Assembly (NCBI GenBank): GCA_003151975.1
Contig: PLZD01000015.1
Span: 1-64,000 of the forward strand
From: Elusimicrobiota bacterium
GTDB lineage: Bacteria > Elusimicrobiota > Elusimicrobia > UBA1565 > UBA9628
Length of the DNA stretch: 64,000 nt
Direction of reading: 5' to 3'
Positions within the stretch are counted from its first letter, which is position 1; every line of letters begins with the position of its first letter. The notes under the pieces were generated by a model. It worked only from the letters and a program-made list of their open reading frames with translations, was not told the origin of the DNA and searched no databases. Shown piece by piece: positions 59,457 through 64,000 of the stretch. A program made the translations under genes and the position numbers.

Positions 59457-60534
59457 CCGCCGGCGTTTTCCGGCCGTCCCGGTCCTGCTGATCTCGGCCG
59501 CGCTCCTCTTCGCCCTCTACCAAATCCACCGGATCCTAATCCCCTTCGCGCTCGGGTTCGCGATGGCCTACGTGCTCAACCCGATCGTGTCTGCCTTCGA
59601 GCTCCGGGGGCTGCGGCGCTGGGTGATTGTGCTCATGATGTTCCTCTTCGCGGCCGGAGCGTTGGGCTTTGCCGCGGGAAGCCTGACGGACCTCGTTACA
59701 ACTCAATTCTCCTCGCTCCAAGTCATGGCCCCATCCTATCTCGTGAAATCCAAGACGCTTATCGCGGGCTACGAGCGCGACCTCATCCGCCGACTGCCCT
59801 ACGGCTACGGCGCGATCGTGTCCAAGGCGATCGATCAGCGGCTCACCGGCCCGCTCGTCGACCAGCTCGAAAACGTCCCGACCTACGTGCTGGGCTTATT
59901 TCCGATCCTCTCGTTTTTGCTCTTGATCCCGCTGGTCACCTTCTACATGCTGCTCGACGGGCCCGACGCGATCGACCGCTTCATCCAGGCCTGCCCCAGC
60001 CGATACGTCGAGCAGGCCTTGCATCTGATCTCGGAGATCGACGCGAGCCTGGGCAGCTACCTGCGCGGCATCATCATCGACGCCTTCGCGATCACCGCGG
60101 CCGCCTTCGTCGGCCTGCTGGTCCTCGACGTCAATCAGGCCCTGGCGATCTCGATTTTGGCGGGCGTCTGCAACTTCATCCCTTACATCGGGGCCTTGCT
60201 CGCGGGGCTGGCCGGCGGCCTCGTCGCGCTTTTTCAGTACGGAAACATCTGGGCGTTTCTGCGCGTCGCCGCGCTCTTCTGCGCGATCCGCTTCCTCGAC
60301 GACTGGGTCCTTCAGCCGCTGATCGCCAAGCAGACCGTGCACCTGCACGCGCTGGCCTACCTGCTGACCTTGCTCATCGGAGGCGAGTTCTTCGGGCTGG
60401 CCGGCCTCATCTTCGCCGTTCCGGTCGTCTGCATCCTCAAGGCGCTCATCACGGTCGTGTGGGCGTGGTACTCCACGGAGACCCAGCTCAGGCAGCCCGC
60501 GATGCTCGACGCCGCGATGATGCCGTACACCTGA
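59449..60534 (+). CDS. AI-2E/PerM-family permease
   Basis: 361 aa from ATG 59449 (GTG 59440 is an alternative), overlapping the cNMP-binding gene by 8 bp. Seven or eight helices. Family features are RILIPFALGFAMAYVLNPIVSAFE, SFLLLIPLVTFYMLLDGPDAIDRF, GSYLRGIIIDAFAITAAAFVGLLVL and LAISILAGVCNFIPYIGALLAGLAGGLVAL. PerM proteins export autoinducer-2 or act as Na+/H+ antiporters in different species; the role here is not predictable. Confidence 0.9.
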   Translation: MVDRRRFPAVPVLLISAALLFALYQIHRILIPFALGFAMAYVLNPIVSAFELRGLRRWVIVLMMFLFAAGALGFAAGSLTDLVTTQFSSLQVMAPSYLVKSKTLIAGYERDLIRRLPYGYGAIVSKAIDQRLTGPLVDQLENVPTYVLGLFPILSFLLLIPLVTFYMLLDGPDAIDRFIQACPSRYVEQALHLISEIDASLGSYLRGIIIDAFAITAAAFVGLLVLDVNQALAISILAGVCNFIPYIGALLAGLAGGLVALFQYGNIWAFLRVAALFCAIRFLDDWVLQPLIAKQTVHLHALAYLLTLLIGGEFFGLAGLIFAVPVVCILKALITVVWAWYSTETQLRQPAMLDAAMMPYT

Positions 60535-60573
60535 ACTCCGAGGAACTTTCCGTTGCGTCCATCGTCATGCGCC

Positions 60574-60602
60574 TTGACAATTCGAGCGTTCTGCACTATA
60601 AT
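60574..60602 (+). promoter_or_regulatory. Exact-consensus promoter of the PerR-like/peroxiredoxin operon
   Basis: TTGACA (60574-60579), 17 bp, TATAAT (60597-60602). The start codon is 33 nt downstream. Confidence 0.75.
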
Positions 60603-60607
60603 ATCAC

Positions 60608-60626
60608 TAAATAATTATTATTATCT
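60608..60626. promoter_or_regulatory. Per/Fur-type operator over the transcription start
   Basis: The AT-rich stretch AAATAATTATTATTATCT contains the perfect 10-bp palindrome AATAATTATT (60610-60619) and resembles the Per box TTATAATTATTATAA. It covers the predicted +1, so binding of the regulator encoded immediately downstream would block its own transcription. Confidence 0.6.
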
Positions 60627-60635
60627 AGTAATTCA

Positions 60636-61070
60636 ATGAAGACCCGCGATGAAGTCCGCGTCCTATTCAAAGAGAAGATGGTCCCTTTGACCCATCAGCG
60701 TCTGGCCGTCTATGAAGAACTCTGCGGACGCCGCGATCATCCCAGCGCCGAGACACTCCATGTCTCCCTCAAGAAAGCGTATCCCAGTCTTTCGTTGGCA
60801 ACCGTCTACAAGACCCTTCAGACCCTTCACGAGTTGGGCATGATCGCGCGGGTTGATTCCCCCGCAGCGCAGGCGCGATTCGACGCGATCGTCGAGACCC
60901 ATCACCACGCGGTCTGCTCCGCGTGCGGCCGGATCGAGGATCTCTTCGATCCGCGCCTCGACCGCCTCGCCGCCCCGCGCGCCAAGGGCTTCGTCGTGAC
61001 GGGGCATTCGGTCCATTTTCACGGCCTCTGCGCAAAATGCGCGAAGGCCCGCAGAACAATTCCGCACTAA
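60636..61070 (+). CDS. Fur-family regulator, PerR-like
   Basis: 144 aa. A winged helix ([55 protein letters not shown]) is followed by a dimer/metal domain: [22 protein letters not shown] and [25 protein letters not shown] and CAKC supply the structural zinc cysteines. The peroxiredoxin gene immediately downstream and the Per-box-like operator favour PerR (peroxide sensing by metal-catalysed oxidation) over Fur. It probably represses itself and the peroxiredoxin. Confidence 0.87.
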   Translation: MKTRDEVRVLFKEKMVPLTHQRLAVYEELCGRRDHPSAETLHVSLKKAYPSLSLATVYKTLQTLHELGMIARVDSPAAQARFDAIVETHHHAVCSACGRIEDLFDPRLDRLAAPRAKGFVVTGHSVHFHGLCAKCAKARRTIPH

Positions 61071-61089
61071 AAATACAGGAGGACTCATT

Positions 61090-61677
61090 ATGGGAGATAC
61101 TCTCGTTCAGAAAGACGCCCCGGACTTCAAGGCCGATGCGCTCGTAGGCAAGACGTTCAAGGAGATCAAGCTGGCCGATTACAACGGCAAGTGGCTCGTT
61201 CTCTTCTTCTATCCGCTCGACTTCACCTTCGTCTGCCCGACGGAGATCACCGCGTTCTCCGACCGGATCAACGACTTCAAGAAGCTCGGCGCCGAGCTGC
61301 TCGGCTGCTCGGTCGACAGCAAGTTCTCGCACCTCGCGTGGTCCGAGAAGCCCCGCAAGGAAGGCGGCCTCGGCGAGATCAAGTACCCGCTGCTTGCAGA
61401 CATCACGAAGAACATCGCGCGCGCCTACGGCGTGCTCGTCAACGACGCGGTCGCCCTGCGCGGCCTCTTCCTGATCGACCCGAAGGGCAAGGTCGCCTAC
61501 TCGGTCGTGCACGACCTCGGCGTGGGCCGCTCGGTCGACGAGACCCTGCGCGTGATCGCGGCCTTCCAGCAGGTCGCCAAGACCGGCGAGGTCTGCCCCG
61601 CGGACTGGAACTCCGGCAAGAAAACCATGAAGGCCGACCCGGTTAAGTCCAAGGAGTACTTCGAAGCCGTCGCTTAA
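61090..61677 (+). CDS. 2-Cys peroxiredoxin (AhpC/Prx1 type)
   Basis: 195 aa; CAGGAGG precedes the ATG. The peroxidatic Cys is in [17 protein letters not shown] (about residue 50) and the resolving Cys in [13 protein letters not shown] (about 168). The Prx1/AhpC dimer motifs ([42 protein letters not shown]) are present. It reduces H2O2 and alkyl peroxides using thioredoxin or AhpF-like donors. It is the second gene of the PerR-like operon and is followed by a strong terminator. Confidence 0.94.
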   Translation: MGDTLVQKDAPDFKADALVGKTFKEIKLADYNGKWLVLFFYPLDFTFVCPTEITAFSDRINDFKKLGAELLGCSVDSKFSHLAWSEKPRKEGGLGEIKYPLLADITKNIARAYGVLVNDAVALRGLFLIDPKGKVAYSVVHDLGVGRSVDETLRVIAAFQQVAKTGEVCPADWNSGKKTMKADPVKSKEYFEAVA

Positions 61678-61694
61678 CGATTCTCGAAAAAAAG

Positions 61695-61730
61695 AAAGCC
61701 GGCCCGTGGAGAAATCCCGGGCCGGCTTTT
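61695..61730 (+). terminator. Rho-independent terminator of the peroxiredoxin operon
   Basis: Twelve-bp perfect arms (AAAGCCGGCCCG / CGGGCCGGCTTT) around an 11-nt loop, ending in a T-run, 17 bp after the stop codon. Confidence 0.9.
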
Positions 61731-61891
61731 CTCTAGCGAATGGTCACTGAGTTGAGATAAAGTGTCGCCAGCTTGCCATTGTAATCTTCCGCGGGATGCT
61801 TTTTTCAGAAGAGCCGGAAGGGAGATCAGGGCCCACGGCGAGGACGACATGACCTGCGAGCTGCTACCCGAGGGGTGGGGCGCAAGATTCC

Positions 61892-62419
61892 TCAATTGCA
61901 CTTCATTCCCGCCTGTATCCATGCTCTGACTTGTTCCTTCCATTCCGGCAAGCCGCCTTTTACTAAATCGACCTCTTTCTTTTCTTCGGGCAACCGACCG
62001 CTATTTGGGGTAGCCTGTTCGATACCCCATAGTACGCGAGGGTCCTCGAAAAGGTGCTTCTCAAGGTCCCTTGCTGCCAACGTTTCGTTTTTGAACTGGG
62101 CATGCAGCGCAGTCTTAGTGGCTTCGCAGGTTCGCTGTGAATTCATACCGGATGTGTAAAGGTCCGGCCGCGCGAACCAATCATCCGCATGCGTAAAGCC
62201 GGTGACATCTTTCGTATGACAATTCACGCATCTGTCTGGAGTGCGTCCTTTATGGCTCTTGTATGACAACCCACCGAGCTTCTTTTCAAAGAAGTCATGG
62301 CAATTGGTGCACCCCTTGACTCGAAATTTCGCATATAAGTGGGTGCTGAAATAGGTGTTGTCGGCCCAGGCCGTGATGCTCCCGGTCAATAATGCGACTA
62401 CAAGCATGCCAAGTTTCAT
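61892..62419 (-). CDS. Exported diheme c-type cytochrome
   Basis: 175 aa from ATG 62419, which begins the signal peptide MKLGMLVVALLTGSITAWA; the frame further upstream runs into the direct repeat and is not coding. Two heme-binding motifs, VKGCTNCHDFF and PDRCVNCHTKD, are followed by further His and Met residues (GFTHADDWFARPDLYTSGM). The C-terminal part (VLWGIEQATPNSGRLPEEKKEVDLVKGGLPEWKEQVRAWIQAGMKC) has a single Cys near its end. It lies in the periplasm and probably transfers electrons. Codon use is less GC-rich than the neighbours, suggesting recent acquisition. Confidence 0.82.
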   Translation of the reverse strand: MKLGMLVVALLTGSITAWADNTYFSTHLYAKFRVKGCTNCHDFFEKKLGGLSYKSHKGRTPDRCVNCHTKDVTGFTHADDWFARPDLYTSGMNSQRTCEATKTALHAQFKNETLAARDLEKHLFEDPRVLWGIEQATPNSGRLPEEKKEVDLVKGGLPEWKEQVRAWIQAGMKCN

Positions 62420-62432
62420 GTCTTTATGTTGG

Positions 62433-62488
62433 CGCAACACATCTGCTAATCCGTGAGGGGCTGGCGCTGGTCGGCGTACTCGGGACGG
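62433..62488 (+). repeat. 56-bp direct repeat, copy 1
   Basis: Starts CGCAACACATCTGCTAATCC and ends TACTCGGGACGG. Copy 2 is at 63398-63453 with a single mismatch. The two flank the VIT-family gene. Copy 1 carries only the left arm of the long hairpin seen at copy 2. Confidence 0.85.
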
Positions 62489-62640
62489 CGGCCTCGACGA
62501 CGCGCAAGGTTGTGGCGGCGGCAGTGAAGGGATGGGCAGCATGCCTGACAGATTATGCCTGTCCAGTTTTCAGATGGAGCACAACACTCTATGTCGTGAG
62601 TTCGCGCGACGGAAGCGATTGCGCGGGTGATGTTGGGATT

Positions 62641-63342
62641 CTAGAGTGCCTTCCCGACGATTGCTCCGATTGCCGCCGTCAGCGCCATCGCCAGCGCGCC
62701 CCAAAGCGTTACGCGCGCGGTAGCTCTCAGGATGCCTGCGCCGCCCGCCCCGGCTCCGATCGCGCCCAGCAGCGCCAAGAAAATGAGAGACGCAGCGGCG
62801 ACGGCAGGTACGAGGACTCCCACCGGCGAAACGATGACAATCAATAAAGGTAAGGAGGCACCGATGGAAAACGTCGCCAACGACGTTAGCGCGGCTTGCA
62901 CCGGTCGCGCCGCGCTCTCCGCTGAGATTCCAAGCTCATCGCGCGCGTGTGCCCCCAAGGCGTCTTTCGCCATCAGTTGCTGTGCGACTTGCCGGGCCAA
63001 CTCCTTGCCTAGGCCGCGCTTGATGTAAATATTGGCGAGCTCTCGATGCTCGAACGCGCTGTTTTCGCGCAACTCCTTACGCTCGCGAGAGATATCCGCC
63101 CTTTCGGTGTCTGCTTGCGAGCTGACCGATACATACTCCCCGGCGGCCATGGACATGGCTCCCGCGACGAGGCCTGCGATGCCGGTGATCAGGATGTTTT
63201 GCCGCGAAGTCGCTGCGGCAGCGACTCCGACGACCAAGCTCCCGGTCGATAGGATGCCGTCGTTCGCGCCCAAGACCGCCGCCCTCAACCACCCGGTACG
63301 GTGGACGAAGTGGCGTTCAAGTTGCAGGTGCAGTCGACTCAT
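62641..63342 (-). CDS. VIT1/CCC1-family iron/manganese transporter
   Basis: 233 aa. The opening VHRTGWLRAAVLGANDGILSTGSLVVGVAAA is the VIT family signature. The helix-loop region AGAMSMAAGEYVSVSSQADTERADISRERKEL carries the metal-binding Glu/Met residues, then come three C-terminal helices. The proteins move Fe2+ or Mn2+ out of the cytosol. The sequence looks like that of Proteobacteria, and the gene is bracketed by 56-bp direct repeats, so lateral transfer is likely. It lies close to the PerR-like/peroxiredoxin operon. Confidence 0.92.
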   Translation of the reverse strand: MSRLHLQLERHFVHRTGWLRAAVLGANDGILSTGSLVVGVAAAATSRQNILITGIAGLVAGAMSMAAGEYVSVSSQADTERADISRERKELRENSAFEHRELANIYIKRGLGKELARQVAQQLMAKDALGAHARDELGISAESAARPVQAALTSLATFSIGASLPLLIVIVSPVGVLVPAVAAASLIFLALLGAIGAGAGGAGILRATARVTLWGALAMALTAAIGAIVGKAL

Positions 63343-63397
63343 GGTTGCCTCTTAGGGTTTATTGTTGAGACGCTGTACGGCGTCTTCGACGGATCGA

Positions 63398-63453
63398 CGC
63401 AACACATCTGCTAATCCGTGAGGGGCTAGCGCTGGTCGGCGTACTCGGGACGG
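63398..63453 (+). repeat. 56-bp direct repeat, copy 2
   Basis: The same sequence as 62433-62488 except for one position (A for G in GGGGCTAGCG). It runs into a long hairpin. Confidence 0.85.
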
Positions 63454-63477
63454 AGACCAGCGCTAGCCCCTCACGGA
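63415..63477. repeat. Long inverted repeat (23-bp perfect arms)
   Basis: Arms TCCGTGAGGGGCTAGCGCTG... (63415-63437) and its exact complement (63455-63477) flank a 17-nt loop. With one bulged A the pairing continues three more base pairs (CTA/TAG). There is no T-run, so this is not a typical terminator. A long stem with an extrahelical base recalls folded recombination or MITE ends. It lies 16 bp from the end of the next gene. Confidence 0.75.
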
Positions 63478-63492
63478 TAGCCCGGCACAACG

Positions 63493-64000
63493 TCAGTCGC
63501 CGCCGACCACGCGCACGATCTCGCCCATCGTCGTGATCCCTTGGGCGACCTTATCAAGGCCGTCCATCAGCATCGTCACGACGCCCTCCTCAAGCACGGT
63601 CTTGCGCATCTCGTCCATCGACGCCTTGCGCAAGATCGCCTGGCGAATGCCGGTCGTCATCTCGACGACCTCCATGACGAGCACGCGTCCGGCAAAGCCC
63701 GTGTCGCGGCAGGAGGAGCAGCCCTTCGAGCGGAAGAGCTCCTTGGCGATGCCGGGCGGCGCGGTGATGCCGGCGCGCGCGGTGAGGTCTTTGATCTCGG
63801 AGAGCTCGGCGGTCGTCGGCGTGTAGCTCTCGCGGCAACTCGGGCACAGCCTGCGCGCCAGGCGCTGGGCGCAGATGGCGGTCAGCGCCGCGGAAATCAA
63901 GAATGGCTCGAGGCCCATGTCGAGCAGCCGCGTGATCGCGCCCAAAGAGCTCGTCGTGTGCAGAGTCGTGAACAGCAAGTGGCCGGTGAGCGCCGCGGAC
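63493..64000 (-). CDS. GspE/PilB-type ATPase, C-terminal part (cut by window edge)
   Basis: The frame is open to the right edge, so only the C-terminal ~168 residues are present. TGHLLFTTLHTTSSLGAITRLLDMG is the His box; LARRLCPSCRESYTP and KGCSSCRDTGFAGRVLVMEVVEM form the four-Cys zinc element and signature of GspE/PilB ATPases. Walker A and B lie outside the window. It is a different paralogue from 53212-55542 and has no receiver at its C-terminus. The C-terminal extension (MDGLDKVAQGITTMGEIVRVVG) is typical of PilB/GspE. Confidence 0.9.
   Translation of the reverse strand, partial: SAALTGHLLFTTLHTTSSLGAITRLLDMGLEPFLISAALTAICAQRLARRLCPSCRESYTPTTAELSEIKDLTARAGITAPPGIAKELFRSKGCSSCRDTGFAGRVLVMEVVEMTTGIRQAILRKASMDEMRKTVLEEGVVTMLMDGLDKVAQGITTMGEIVRVVGGD

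Noticed and set aside
61674-61943. 89-codon minus-strand frame downstream of the peroxiredoxin
   Set aside because: It spans the terminator hairpin and has no family motif or ribosome-binding site; 61731-61891 holds no gene I can support.
62489-62640. Spacer between direct repeat copy 1 and the VIT gene
   Set aside because: No convincing start codon, motif or RNA structure was seen; treated as non-coding.

Overview
The window is 64 kb of compact, GC-rich bacterial chromosome from a diderm (Gram-negative) organism. Most genes run at high GC with strong G/C third positions. The first 0.85 kb and the cytochrome gene near 62 kb are visibly lower in GC. Several exported proteins start with a signal peptide followed by a long Ala/Pro-rich, low-complexity stretch, and there are PorV-like and FlgD-like sorting proteins, many lipoproteins and GspE-type ATPases. 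This combination suggests an Elusimicrobiota-like lineage. That placement is inference from gene style; the window holds no rRNA or ribosomal-protein marker.

Layout. 1-2.8 kb is an accessory strip: a low-GC DUF4435-like gene cut by the window edge, a 49-aa coiled-coil ORF, a DUF3102-like gene and a toxin-antitoxin pair, with two copies of an unusual 23-bp element. 2.8-9.9 kb holds a secreted GH31 glycosidase, the CsgG/DUF4810/DUF799 lipoprotein trio, a caspase-like lipoprotein and small genes. 9.9-16.3 kb has a secreted S9 peptidase divergent from a glycosyltransferase/GH130 pair. 16.4-25 kb has two large proteins with exported-style N-termini (an acyltransferase/acyl-CoA ligase fusion and a metallopeptidase-CBM48-esterase fusion), a PAP2 phosphatase, a DUF2339 protein and a DUF374 acyltransferase. 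25-28.4 kb holds a histidine kinase, two single-domain receivers and an ammonium transporter. 28.5-36.2 kb has exported proteins, a PPOX flavoprotein, an ABC-2 exporter, a TPR/Ser-Thr kinase, an ExsB/QueC-type enzyme and a methyltransferase. 36.2-38 kb is a second accessory patch with a decapitated IS91-type transposase and a third copy of the 23-bp element. 38-47.2 kb is rich in exported proteins: metallopeptidases, a collagen-like/sorting-domain/PorV trio, beta-barrels and an adenosine-deaminase relative. 47.4-52.8 kb has glgC, a CheC-like protein, a multidomain kinase and a GT-C-like protein. 52.8-58.7 kb carries a nonsense-interrupted small gene and a four-gene operon linking a coiled-coil protein, a receiver-kinase, a receiver and a GspE ATPase fused to a receiver. 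58.9-61.7 kb has a cNMP-binding protein, a PerM-type permease and a PerR-like/peroxiredoxin operon. 61.9-64 kb is a diheme cytochrome, a VIT-family transporter flanked by 56-bp direct repeats, and a second GspE-type gene cut by the right edge.

Two themes recur. First, many genes have a -10 box (TATAAT, TATATT, TACACT or TAAACT) ending only 5-7 nt before the start codon, often with TTGACA-like -35 boxes at exactly 17 bp, so much of the region is probably transcribed as leaderless mRNA. Genes inside operons are joined by ATGA/TGATG overlaps. Second, signalling proteins (five receiver domains, three histidine kinases, a Ser/Thr kinase and a cNMP-binding protein) sit beside secretion-type ATPases, which points to regulated surface or pilus functions.

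I saw no tRNA, rRNA or CRISPR array.
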